Below are positions 1 through 7,206 of a stretch of 21,736 bases of DNA, piece by piece. The notes beneath the pieces were generated by a model that worked only from the letters and a program-made list of their open reading frames with translations, was not told the origin of the DNA and made no database searches. A program made the translations under genes and the position numbers. The stretch is from DASVWH01 sp036389715 (GTDB lineage: Bacteria > Acidobacteriota > Blastocatellia > Pyrinomonadales > Pyrinomonadaceae). Where the stretch lies: the NCBI GenBank assembly GCA_036389715.1, contig DASVWH010000105.1:1-21736 (forward strand). The letters are read 5' to 3'. Each line of letters begins with the position of its first letter. Position 1 is the stretch's first letter.

Positions 1-40
1 GGGCGTGCGCGCCAGGACTTTGCGCACGCGGTGGACTTCT

Positions 41-925
41 ATGATGTCTATGCCGATGGAAATAATCACGGATGATGCGAAGTTAACGAGCGCCGGATTT
101 CACTGGCGCGAGAAAGACGGCGCGCTGGCGCTCGCGTGTACGCCGCTTGAGCAGGCGGGTTTCAGCAACGGCTTTTCGACGCGGCTCGGCGGCGTCAGCC
201 CCATGCAGCGCGACGCGCTCAACCTGGCGGGCTTTAACGAAGATGCGGCCGAAAATATTCACGAGAATCGCCGCCGCTTTCTCAAGCTCTTTGAGGGCCA
301 ATGGGTGCTCACCTCCTGCTGGCAGATTCATAGCGCGGACGTGCGCGTCGTGAGAAGCCTCGACGAAGCGCGGCCGCCGGAGAATGCCCGCGGCGAGACC
401 GTCTATGGCGACGCGCTGATTACTGCTGTCCCGCGGCTGCTCCTGGGCGTTAAGACCGCCGACTGCGTGCCGGTGCTGCTGGGCGATGCGCGGACGGGCG
501 CGTCGGCCGCCATCCATGCCGGTTGGCGCGGCACGCTCGCGGGCATCGTCGGGCGCGCGCTCAACCTGATGGGCGAAGAATACGGCACGCGGCCGCAGGA
601 CGTGCGGGCGGCCATCGGCCCGTCTGCGGGCGCGTGCTGTTACGAGGTCGGCGGCGAAGTCATAGAAGCCTTCACCGGACGGTTCGACGGGGCCTCCGCG
701 CTCTTCACTCCGACACGGCCCGGCCACGCGCGCGTTGATCTTCAAAGAGCAAACCGTGAACAGTTGATGAACGCGGGCGTTGAGCCGGAGCGGATTCACA
801 CAGCGCCGCTTTGCACCATCTGCCGGACGGACCTCTTCTTCTCTTATCGCCGCGAAAAGAGTCTGCATGGACGCGTCGGGCGCCTGATGTCGGTCATCGG
901 AAGACGGCCGGGTGTCGCGCGTTAG
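41..925 (+). CDS. pgeF: Peptidoglycan editing factor PgeF / YfiH-type multicopper polyphenol oxidase-fold protein
   Basis: This is a member of the YfiH/PgeF (DUF152, laccase-like) family. The family is known for removing wrongly incorporated amino acids from peptidoglycan precursors, and for purine nucleoside and polyphenol oxidase activities in some members. Family motifs appear in order: TRLGGVS; WQIHSAD with a metal-ligand His codon at 329-331; KTADCVPVLL with the ligand Cys; AIHAGWRG with the second His at 515-517; AIGPSAGACCYEVG; and CTICRTDLFFSYRR near the C-terminus. The start is uncertain. ATG codons lie at 41, 44, 50 and 56, with a GGTGGA-like site at 30-35, but the frame is open to the left edge (GTG at 5), so the gene could begin outside the window. 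From 41 it gives 294 residues, a little longer than typical members. It runs convergently into the minus-strand DsbD-alpha gene with a 34-base gap. Confidence 0.9.
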   Translation: MMSMPMEIITDDAKLTSAGFHWREKDGALALACTPLEQAGFSNGFSTRLGGVSPMQRDALNLAGFNEDAAENIHENRRRFLKLFEGQWVLTSCWQIHSADVRVVRSLDEARPPENARGETVYGDALITAVPRLLLGVKTADCVPVLLGDARTGASAAIHAGWRGTLAGIVGRALNLMGEEYGTRPQDVRAAIGPSAGACCYEVGGEVIEAFTGRFDGASALFTPTRPGHARVDLQRANREQLMNAGVEPERIHTAPLCTICRTDLFFSYRREKSLHGRVGRLMSVIGRRPGVAR

Positions 926-945
926 CCCGTTGCCGTTACCCGGCC
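906..945. terminator. Weak hairpin between convergent pgeF and DsbD-alpha gene
   Basis: GGCCGGGT (906-913) pairs with ACCCGGCC (938-945), giving an 8-bp stem around a 24-base loop. It spans the pgeF stop codon and the short convergent gap. There is no T-run on either side, so any terminator role is only suggested by position. Confidence 0.2.
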
Positions 946-959
946 TCCGGCCCGCGACA

Positions 960-1535
960 TCATTTCCCTGTGCGTCGCCCGCCCCCGAAAATCCGGCCGT
1001 TGATTCGCTTGACCGGCTCGTTTGCGCCGACGACGCCAATCGGCATCGCAAGCTCTCGCGTCACAGGCGGAAAGCAGACCTCGTCATTGCAGCTCTGGTA
1101 TCTGAGCCGCGCCCGCAACTCCGTCACGCCCGGCTGGTAATTGGCCGGAACCGTGACGTTAAAGCGCATCACGGCGCGGCCTTCGTAGAGGGCCAGCTGG
1201 TCCTCGGAGAACTTGAGCCGCCGGACGACCGGGCGCGGGTAACCGACCGGGCTGACCTTGATGCCGCCCGGCGCTTCGATCTTGAGGCTCGTCGGGACCG
1301 CGAATTTCCCGAGCGGCCGGTTGGCGTTGACGTGATAACCGGCGGGGATTTCCATGACGATGGCCGCCTGAATCGTTCGCCCGCGCTGCGCCTTGTCGGC
1401 GGAGAAGAAGCCGTTCATGCCGATGCCCGGCTGAATGGCGACGCGCGGCCGGGTGTAAAGGTTCGCGGGAAGGGCGAGCATGAAGAGCGCCATGACGAAG
1501 AGGCGCGCCCAACGTGTGTAGTTTTTATCTTTCAT
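960..1535 (-). CDS. Stand-alone DsbD N-terminal (alpha) domain protein, exported
   Basis: The 191-residue product matches the N-terminal domain of thiol:disulfide interchange protein DsbD, the periplasmic module that passes electrons from the membrane domain to substrates such as DsbC. Visible features are an N-terminal hydrophobic signal or anchor at about residues 10-27, an immunoglobulin-like beta-rich body (IPAGYHVNANRP, then KIEAPGGIKVSPVGYP), and the redox motif SCNDEVCFPP with C149 and C154 (CX4C). Full-length DsbD has about 550-600 residues, with eight membrane helices and a C-terminal thioredoxin domain. Both are absent here, and the stop is clean, so this is an orphan alpha domain and not a visible truncation. 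It starts 43 bases after rlmN on the same strand and may be co-transcribed with it. No clear ribosome-binding site precedes the ATG. Its electron donor is not encoded nearby. Confidence 0.82.
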   Translation of the reverse strand: MKDKNYTRWARLFVMALFMLALPANLYTRPRVAIQPGIGMNGFFSADKAQRGRTIQAAIVMEIPAGYHVNANRPLGKFAVPTSLKIEAPGGIKVSPVGYPRPVVRRLKFSEDQLALYEGRAVMRFNVTVPANYQPGVTELRARLRYQSCNDEVCFPPVTRELAMPIGVVGANEPVKRINGRIFGGGRRTGK

Positions 1536-1578
1536 CGCAAAACTGTAAATCCGGCCGGAGTTGAAGATTGAATTTAAG

Positions 1579-2673
1579 CTATCCAGATTGCTGAAGCGTG
1601 TGCAGCGCGGGACCGACGGGGCGGCGCGCCGCGAGCTGGCCGCAGGCGGCGTAGATGTCGCGCCCGCGCGGGCGACGGACGAAGGCGTGCCTGCCCTTGG
1701 ATTCCAGGATGGCCTTGAAGCTCTCGACCCTTTCCGGCGGTGACGGACGATAGGGCAGCGGCTCGGCCGGATTGTGCGGGATCAGGTTGACCTTGGCGCG
1801 CAGCCCGTGACGGTTGAGCAGGTTCCCGAGCTGCCGCGCCTGCTCGTCGTCGTCGTTCACCCCGTCGAGCATGACGTACTCGAAGGTGAACAGCTCGCCC
1901 GGCTTGAGCGAAGCCTCGAACTCTTTGCAGGCCGCGAGCAGTTCGTCGAGCGGCCACTTCCTGTTGATCGGCATCAGCACGTCGCGCAGCTCGTCGGTCG
2001 GGGCCGCCAGCGAGATGGCCAGGTGCGGGCGGTCCGGGATCGTCGCCAGCTCCCTGATGCGCGGGGCGATACCGGCGGTCGAGACCGTCACGCGGTTCGG
2101 GACGATGTGCAGCCCCTGCGGCTCGGCCATAACGCGCAGAGCCTTCATCAGCGGCTCGAAGGCCAGGAACGGCTCGCCCGCGCCCATCGCCACCAGGTTC
2201 GTCCCGTGCGGTGTCTGGACGCCGACGCCGTAAGCGTCGTTGAGAGCGATGATGACCTGCTCGACGATCTCGCCCGCCGTCAGTGTGCGCAGCAGTCCGA
2301 GCTTCGCCGTCAGGCAGAAATCGCATTGGAGCGGGCAGCCCGACTGTGACGAGAAGCAGATAGTGTCGCGTCGCTCTTCGGGGATGAAGACCGTCTCGAC
2401 AGGCAGGTTGTCGTGCGTCTTGAGCAGGTAGCGCCGCGTCCCGTCTTCCGAGACGTAGCGCGATTCGATCTTGAGCGTCGAGGCGGCCGCGCTCTCGCCC
2501 AGCCTCGCCCTGAGCTGCGCGGGCAGCTCCGTGATCTCGTCAAATGAACGCAGCCGCCGTTGTTGGAGCGCGGCAAAGATTTGTCGCCCGCGATAGGCGG
2601 GCTCGCCCAGCTCCCCTGCAAAGGCGGACAACTCCGCCTGCGAGAGCCCCGTCAGATGTCTTGCTTGATTCAT
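1579..2673 (-). CDS. rlmN: 23S rRNA (adenine-2503-C2)-methyltransferase / tRNA A37 C2-methyltransferase RlmN
   Basis: RlmN is a radical SAM enzyme that methylates C2 of A2503 in 23S rRNA and A37 in several tRNAs. The 364-residue protein has the family's usual length. The 4Fe-4S cluster motif CPLQCDFC supplies C113, C117 and C120. The methyl-carrying cysteine near the C-terminus is C344 in IYAACGQL. NLIPHNP lies between them, and an N-terminal helical domain carries the typical YRGRQIFAALQQ. The usual GMGEP motif reads GAGEP here (residues 164-168). The ATG at 2673 lies only about 10 bases after a good extended -10 element, so the message may be leaderless. The DsbD-alpha gene follows 43 bases downstream on the same strand. 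Confidence 0.95.
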   Translation of the reverse strand: MNQARHLTGLSQAELSAFAGELGEPAYRGRQIFAALQQRRLRSFDEITELPAQLRARLGESAAASTLKIESRYVSEDGTRRYLLKTHDNLPVETVFIPEERRDTICFSSQSGCPLQCDFCLTAKLGLLRTLTAGEIVEQVIIALNDAYGVGVQTPHGTNLVAMGAGEPFLAFEPLMKALRVMAEPQGLHIVPNRVTVSTAGIAPRIRELATIPDRPHLAISLAAPTDELRDVLMPINRKWPLDELLAACKEFEASLKPGELFTFEYVMLDGVNDDDEQARQLGNLLNRHGLRAKVNLIPHNPAEPLPYRPSPPERVESFKAILESKGRHAFVRRPRGRDIYAACGQLAARRPVGPALHTLQQSG

Positions 2674-2682
2674 CGCAGACGT

Positions 2683-2691
2683 ATTTTAACA
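2683..2691 (-). promoter_or_regulatory. Extended -10 promoter element for rlmN
   Basis: On the minus strand this reads TG-T-TAAAAT, an extended -10 box. No convincing -35 is seen (CTGTGA lies at the right distance with 3 of 6 matches). The expected transcription start, about 7 bases downstream, falls within a few bases of the rlmN ATG at 2673. The prediction is by eye only. Confidence 0.4.
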
Positions 2692-2762
2692 TCCCGCCGT
2701 GCCCATTCACAGCCAGCGTCCGCCCGGATACGCGAAGCCCGAAAGGCTAAAGAAGGATAAAG

Positions 2763-2800
2763 AATGCGCGCCGAATGAGGTCAGTCATTCGGCGCGCATT
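2763..2800 (-). terminator. Rho-independent terminator of the small secreted protein gene
   Basis: A perfect 15-bp inverted repeat (2763-2777 with 2786-2800, arm AATGCGCGCCGAATG) encloses an 8-base loop. On the minus strand it is followed by the T-rich stretch TTCTTTATCCTTCTTT. It lies 31 bases past the stop of the gene ending at 2832 and upstream of rlmN, separating the two transcripts. Confidence 0.8.
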
Positions 2801-2831
2801 GCTATTGGGGTTAATCTTTGTGCGGGTTCTC

Positions 2832-3197
2832 TTATCTCTGGGCGACGGCCGTGCCGAGCACGATGCTGCTGCTCTCGCCGGGGAAGGCCACGCTAACCAG
2901 TGCCTGGCTATCGCCCTTCGGGGCCCAGACGAGCTCCATGCCGAAGGTCGCGCTCTCGCGTTTTCCTTCATGGGCAGTGGTGCTGGCAACAACTTCCTTG
3001 TTCTTGCCGGTGATAGTCAACTGACCCGTCTTAGTATCGAAGTTGAGCTTGTAAGTGCCCTTCTTGACCATCGTCTCGCCGACGACAAAATCCTGACCGA
3101 AGGTCACCGTCCTGCTCTTGACCTTGGCCAGAGCCATGCTGCCCGAGAGAGCACAAACCATCAACGCGATCAGCACCCGACTTGCTATTCTTTTCAT
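2832..3197 (-). CDS. Small secreted protein of unknown function (121 residues)
   Basis: I cannot assign a function. The product has a classical signal peptide (MKRIASRV, then a hydrophobic core ending near MALA) and a mature part of about 95 residues with regular beta-strand character: VTFGQDFVVGE, VKKGTYKLNFD, GQLTITGKNKEVV, then LVSVAFPGE. It has no cysteines in the mature part. The start is set by AAGGAG at 3206-3211. Three ATGs in a row follow (3203, 3200, 3197), and the last two have the best spacing at 5 and 8 bases. The frame stays open further upstream to 3314, but that part has no signal-peptide logic. The strand pattern (fixed-value, extracellular, KKGTY...DxKTGxLTI) resembles small exported proteins I associate with Acidobacteriota, which is recollection and not a search result. 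The gene stands alone, with a strong terminator downstream. Confidence 0.72.
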   Translation of the reverse strand: MKRIASRVLIALMVCALSGSMALAKVKSRTVTFGQDFVVGETMVKKGTYKLNFDTKTGQLTITGKNKEVVASTTAHEGKRESATFGMELVWAPKGDSQALVSVAFPGESSSIVLGTAVAQR

Positions 3198-3205
3198 CAT
3201 CATCA

Positions 3206-3211
3206 CTCCTT
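3206..3211 (-). promoter_or_regulatory. Shine-Dalgarno AAGGAG deciding the start of the 121-residue secreted protein
   Basis: On the minus strand AAGGAG is followed by TG and three ATG codons. Spacings are 2, 5 and 8 bases, which favours the second or third ATG and excludes the far-upstream in-frame start at 3314. Confidence 0.65.
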
Positions 3212-3272
3212 CCGTAATCACCTTCCTGGAAATCCGTCCGCCCTGTTTACGCGAAAGGAGAAGGGGGAGTTC

Positions 3273-3288
3273 CAAGAAAATTTTCTTG
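3273..3288. promoter_or_regulatory. 16-bp perfect palindrome, possible operator
   Basis: CAAGAAAATTTTCTTG is a perfect palindrome with an AT centre in GC-rich DNA. It lies about 75 bases upstream of the start of the small secreted protein. A second dyad, AAGACGA-T-TCGTCTT, sits at 3314-3328. Position and symmetry suit a dimeric regulator's binding site, but no regulator gene is adjacent. Confidence 0.3.
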
Positions 3289-3724
3289 CCATTGAAATAG
3301 ACAAAGCTCTTCAAAGACGATTCGTCTTCGATAACCTCGCCGCTCTAATATCAAAACACCGCGCGCGCTTCTTTTGTGGCAAATCATTCAGCTCACAATG
3401 AAGCTACGCAAACCGAGCAACATCCGATTGGACCGGGGAGCGCGAGCCCGCCTGATGTCGAAACAGCTATACGCAACTATCTTCGGCGAAGTTCTGCTAA
3501 TTGAGCCGCGCATCGAAAAATTTCCGATTAAGCTCTGATTAAGTGAAGAGAAACGGCCGCGCGCGATGATTGTCTACGAATAATCGTCGGCGCATACGAA
3601 TATTCGGATAAAATGCGTCTATCAATTGGACCAGCGGTTAGTATTTGAGGACGCGCTTGAAGAGTGAACGCAAGGCCGCGGGCACTTTGATGAGTTGCGG
3701 GAAATAGTAAGCCCGCACAATAGA

Positions 3725-3767
3725 GCAGAGGCTGCGCGAAGCGTAGATTGCTTCGCACAGCCTCTGC
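3725..3767 (-). terminator. Long hairpin downstream of the M16 peptidase gene
   Basis: Arms of 18 bases (3725-3742 and 3750-3767) pair with a single internal mismatch around a 7-base loop. The stem begins about 50 bases after the M16 stop. The following minus-strand bases (TCTATTGTGCGGGC) are not a proper T-run. It may act as a terminator or as a stabilising 3' structure on the mRNA. Confidence 0.5.
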
Positions 3768-3816
3768 TTGTGAGCTTCGCCGGGAACGCCCGCGAGCAGC
3801 GAGCATCGGTCCGGGA

Positions 3817-6800
3817 CTATTGACGAGTGCCGCCGCCGCTGCTGCCGCCTTCGGATGTAGAGCGGCCCTCCGTATCGAGGAGCGTGATGGTCGTGCCGAC
3901 ATCGGTTAGCGAACGCAGGCCCGGCTCGATGACCTTCCGGTCGCCGACGACCAGAATCGCCATTCTCGACGGGTCAAGGTAGCGATTGGCGACGCGGTTG
4001 ATGTCCTCTAACGAGACCGCGCGCACGTTCGAGAGGTAGTTGTTGAAATAGTTGTCCGGCAGATTATAGAGCACGACATCCGTCAGACGATTGGCGATCT
4101 GTTCGGGCGTCTCGAAGCCGCGCGGGAAGCCGCGTGTGATGGCCTGCTTGGAAAACTCCAGCTCCTTGGCCGTCACCGGAATCTCGCCGCGAATGCCGCG
4201 CAGCTCCTTCAGGAACTCCGCGACCGACTCCTTCGTCACGGCCGTCTGCACGCCCGCGTTGGCGGCGAACGGCCCGGCCCCGCGCCTGTAGTCGAAGGAT
4301 GTCCGCGCGCCGTAGGTGTAGCCCTTGTCTTCGCGCAGGTTCATGTTGACGCGAGAGGTGAACTGCCCGCCGAGCATCGTGTTCATCACCAGCAGCGGGA
4401 AGTAGTCCGGCGTCGAGCGCGGCTGGCCCACCTGCCCTATGTAGACCACGCTCTGGGCCGCGCCCGGCTTGTCCACGATGTAGAGCGTGGACTTGTCGCG
4501 CGCGGGCGGGGCGGCGATGTTGACCGTCGGCACGTCTCCCGGTTTCCAGCTGGCGAAAGCGCGTTCGAGCTTCGGCATCAGCGTGGCCGCCCTGACATCG
4601 CCGACGACGATCAGCGCCGCGTTGTTCGGGCGATAGTAAGTCTGGTAGAAACGATTGATGTCTTCGTTAGTGATTGCGCGGACGCTCTGCTCGTTGCCGA
4701 TGGACGGATGACCGTAAGGATGGTTGCGCCCGTAAAGCAGCGAGGAGTAGACGATTCCGGCGACCGCGTTGGCGTCGTCGCGCCGCTGCATCAAGGAGGT
4801 GAGACGCGACTTGCGCTGAAGGTCCAGCTCGCTTTCAGGGAAAGACGGGTTGGTAATCACGTCCGTGTAAATCTCCAGCGCACGGTCCAGATGCTTGGAG
4901 AGCGTCAGGAGATTGACGTTCGTACTGTCGAAGTCAGCGCCAGTGCCGAGGCGCGCGCCGATGGCCGCGAGCTGATTCGAGATGTCCAGGGCCGAGCGCG
5001 AGCGCGTCCCTTCGTCAATCAGGGCGGCGGTCAGCGTGGCGAGCCCGGCGCGATCCTCCGGGTCAGCGGCCGCGCCCGTCTTCAACACCAGGTTCATATT
5101 GATGACAGGCACTTCATGCTGTTCGACGATCAGCACGTCGAGCCCGCTGGAGAGCTTGCGCCGCTGTATCTGCGGCAGCGTGAAGCGCGGCTCGGGCTTA
5201 GGCTTCGGCTGAACGTAGAGGCCGCCGAGCTGCGATTGATCCCCGCGCTTTCCTTTGTTGGCGTTGCGCTGGGCGGTAGTGGTCGGCGGGGCCGCGCCCG
5301 CGGGCGTCGTGGCGGCAGCTTCCGGCTTCGTCTGCGGCTGAACTCCGGCGGGGCGATCCGTGCCGGTCTGAGCGGTTGAGCCTGCCGGAGCTGCCGCCGC
5401 GCCGGTCCTGCCCGCCTGTGTTCCCGCGGCGGTGGATGCCGCGCCAGTGGCGCTCGTTCCAGTCTGTTGAGACGGCGAAGCGATAGCGCCGGTCGGGCTC
5501 GGAGGCGCGGGGTCGCCCGTCGTCTTCCTGTCGCGCGCAGCCGGACGCACGGCCAGCACGAGACGCTTCTCGTTGAGGTATCCGTTGGCGACGCGTGTGA
5601 TGTCCGCGGGCGTCACGTTGCGATAGCGCAGCAGGTCTTGCAGGAAGTAGCCGGGCTGGCCCAGAAAGACCGCGTACTGATTCAACTGGTCGCTCTTGCC
5701 GCCGAAGCCGCCGACGGTTTGCAGACCGTAAACGAAGGAGGACTCGCGCGCGTTGTAGGCGCGCTCCATCTCTTCACTGGTCGGAGGCTCGGCCTTGATC
5801 TTGGCCAGCTCTTCGTTGATGGCCTGCTCAAGCTCTTCGAGAGTCTTGCCGGGCTTGGCCGTGGCGACGATCTGGAACTGCCCGGCCAGCTCGCGCGAGT
5901 TGTTGAAGGCCGAAACGTCCTGCGCGATCTGCTTTTCGTAGACGAGCGATTTGTAGAGCCGCGAGCCCTTGCCGCCCGCGAGAATAGAGGCCAGCGTATC
6001 GAGCGCGGCATCGTTGCTGGTGAACTGCGGCTCCGAGTGCCAGGTCAGGTAGAGGCGCGGCAGCGAGACGCGGTCTTCCATCGTCAGGCGCTGCTCCTTC
6101 TCCATTCGGGGCTGCGGCGCATTGACCTTGTTGACTTCGGGGCCGGGCTTGAGCGGGCCGAAATATTTTTCGACGAGCGTGCGCGCCTCAGCCGGATTGA
6201 TGTCGCCCGCGATGACCAGGCTCGCGTTGTTGGGCGTATAGTAGCGGCGGAAAAAGTCTGAGACATCTTCGCGCGAGGCCGCCGTCAAATCGTCGAGCGA
6301 GCCGATGGTCAGCCAGTGGTAGGGATGGTCCTTCGGATAGATCGTCTCGGCAATCTTCGCGCCGACGAGTCCGTACGGGCGATTGTCATAGTTCTGGCGC
6401 TTCTCGTTCTTGACAACGTCGCGCTGGTTGTTGAGCTTCGCGTCCGTCAGCGCTTCGAGCAGGTAGCCCATCCGGTCGGATTCGAGCCAGAGCGCCAGCT
6501 CCAGAAAGTTTGAAGGGACGACCTCCCAGTAGTTCGTGCGGTCGGTGTTGGTCGAGCCGTTAAGCGTCCCGCCCGCTTCCTGGAGCGGGTTGAAATAGTC
6601 GTCGTCGTGATGGAGCGACCCTTGAAACATCATGTGCTCGAAGAGGTGCGCGAAGCCTGTCCGGCCCGGCACTTCGTTCTTCGAGCCGACGTGATACCAG
6701 ACGTTGACGGCGACGATGGGCGTCGAGTGGTCTTCGTGCAGAATCACGCGCAGGCCGTTGGCGAGCTTGAATTCATTGAATTTGATGGATGGTAGCACGG

Positions 6801-6921
6801 CGGTCTCAGCGGGCGCGCTCTTTGGTTTCGTCGAGGCTTTTCTTCTCTTCTGCGCGAGCGCGAGCGATGGCGCTAAGAGCGAAACGGCAAGCAGGATCAG
6901 GAACAGTCTTTTCAGTCTCAT
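3817..6921 (-). CDS. Secreted M16 (insulinase/pitrilysin-family) zinc peptidase, active and inactive halves fused
   Basis: The 1034-residue exported protein joins two M16 peptidase units. A signal peptide (residues 1-23, ending SLALAQ) is followed by the catalytic half. Its inverted zinc motif HLFEH (H92, E95, H96) has the third ligand about 77 residues later at E173 in VVKNEKRQ. A low-complexity Pro/Ala/Thr/Gly linker runs from about residue 460 to 575. The second M16 half starts near RRKLSSGLDVL and lacks HxxEH at the equivalent place (LATLTAALIDEG). It carries the Arg/Tyr substrate-binding signature NLREDKGYTYGAR. In many bacteria these are two adjacent genes whose products form a clam-shell heterodimer, but here they are one chain. 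AAAGGAG sits 9 bases before the ATG, so the start is well supported. The substrate is unknown and the location is probably periplasmic. Confidence 0.92.
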   Translation of the reverse strand: MRLKRLFLILLAVSLLAPSLALAQKRRKASTKPKSAPAETAVLPSIKFNEFKLANGLRVILHEDHSTPIVAVNVWYHVGSKNEVPGRTGFAHLFEHMMFQGSLHHDDDYFNPLQEAGGTLNGSTNTDRTNYWEVVPSNFLELALWLESDRMGYLLEALTDAKLNNQRDVVKNEKRQNYDNRPYGLVGAKIAETIYPKDHPYHWLTIGSLDDLTAASREDVSDFFRRYYTPNNASLVIAGDINPAEARTLVEKYFGPLKPGPEVNKVNAPQPRMEKEQRLTMEDRVSLPRLYLTWHSEPQFTSNDAALDTLASILAGGKGSRLYKSLVYEKQIAQDVSAFNNSRELAGQFQIVATAKPGKTLEELEQAINEELAKIKAEPPTSEEMERAYNARESSFVYGLQTVGGFGGKSDQLNQYAVFLGQPGYFLQDLLRYRNVTPADITRVANGYLNEKRLVLAVRPAARDRKTTGDPAPPSPTGAIASPSQQTGTSATGAASTAAGTQAGRTGAAAAPAGSTAQTGTDRPAGVQPQTKPEAAATTPAGAAPPTTTAQRNANKGKRGDQSQLGGLYVQPKPKPEPRFTLPQIQRRKLSSGLDVLIVEQHEVPVINMNLVLKTGAAADPEDRAGLATLTAALIDEGTRSRSALDISNQLAAIGARLGTGADFDSTNVNLLTLSKHLDRALEIYTDVITNPSFPESELDLQRKSRLTSLMQRRDDANAVAGIVYSSLLYGRNHPYGHPSIGNEQSVRAITNEDINRFYQTYYRPNNAALIVVGDVRAATLMPKLERAFASWKPGDVPTVNIAAPPARDKSTLYIVDKPGAAQSVVYIGQVGQPRSTPDYFPLLVMNTMLGGQFTSRVNMNLREDKGYTYGARTSFDYRRGAGPFAANAGVQTAVTKESVAEFLKELRGIRGEIPVTAKELEFSKQAITRGFPRGFETPEQIANRLTDVVLYNLPDNYFNNYLSNVRAVSLEDINRVANRYLDPSRMAILVVGDRKVIEPGLRSLTDVGTTITLLDTEGRSTSEGGSSGGGTRQ

Positions 6922-7041
6922 CGTGTAATTCTCCTTTTGCCAGTGCGTCTGTTGAAGAATCGAATCGAAGCGCAGGCCGACAACACAGGCGCGGCGGTCT
7001 CCTTACTGTTTGCTTGAGTTTTAGGGGAAGAATGCGAGGCC

Positions 7042-7071
7042 ATTCTAACTCCTGCCCCGGCGGACATGCAA
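7042..7071 (-). promoter_or_regulatory. Predicted sigma-70-type promoter for the M16 peptidase gene
   Basis: On the minus strand, TTGCAT (7066-7071) and TAGAAT (7042-7047) are separated by 18 bases. The M16 start codon is about 115 bases further on. It lies back to back with the nadB promoter call. Confidence 0.4.
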
Positions 7072-7074
7072 ATG

Positions 7075-7103
7075 TTGCCCGGCCCCGCACGGCTTGCTAG
7101 AAT
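7075..7103 (+). promoter_or_regulatory. Predicted sigma-70-type promoter for nadB-nfi
   Basis: TTGCCC (7075-7080) and TAGAAT (7098-7103) are separated by 17 bases. Transcription would begin near 7110, leaving a leader of roughly 95 bases before the nadB ATG. Its -35 box is only 3 bases from that of the divergent M16 promoter. Confidence 0.42.
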
Positions 7104-7206
7104 CAACCGCCAAGATGAGCGCCCAGTCAATGAGCAGAAGGCCGTAAAGCACTTTCGTCTTTACTTCACCCTTCCGGGCCGCGGCGGCATCATCCATAGC
7201 TCCGCA

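Larger units (their letters stand above)
3204..3816. other. Gene-poor interval of about 0.6 kb
   Basis: This is the longest stretch without a convincing gene. It is less GC-rich than its surroundings, especially 3470-3640. It holds a 16-bp palindrome (3273-3288), a second short dyad (3314-3328), the 10-bp palindrome CGAATATTCG near 3597-3606, and a long hairpin close to the end of the M16 gene (3725-3767). The one small frame of note on the plus strand (3398-3538, 46 codons) has no ribosome-binding site and poor third-position GC, so I do not call it. The promoter of the secreted-protein gene should lie here, but I cannot point to a good -35/-10 pair. Confidence 0.6.

Noticed and set aside
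83..1051. Long open frame on the minus strand opposite pgeF
   Set aside because: High GC leaves few stops on the opposite strand. The translation is Arg/Ala-rich without family motifs, and pgeF is clearly real.
912..1571. Open frame on the plus strand opposite the DsbD-alpha gene
   Set aside because: It is antisense to a recognisable protein, is rich in Arg, Asp and Val in the typical shadow pattern, and has no ribosome-binding site.
3398..3538. 46-codon open frame in the gene-poor interval
   Set aside because: It has no Shine-Dalgarno and lower third-position GC than true genes here. It could be real, but nothing supports it beyond being open.
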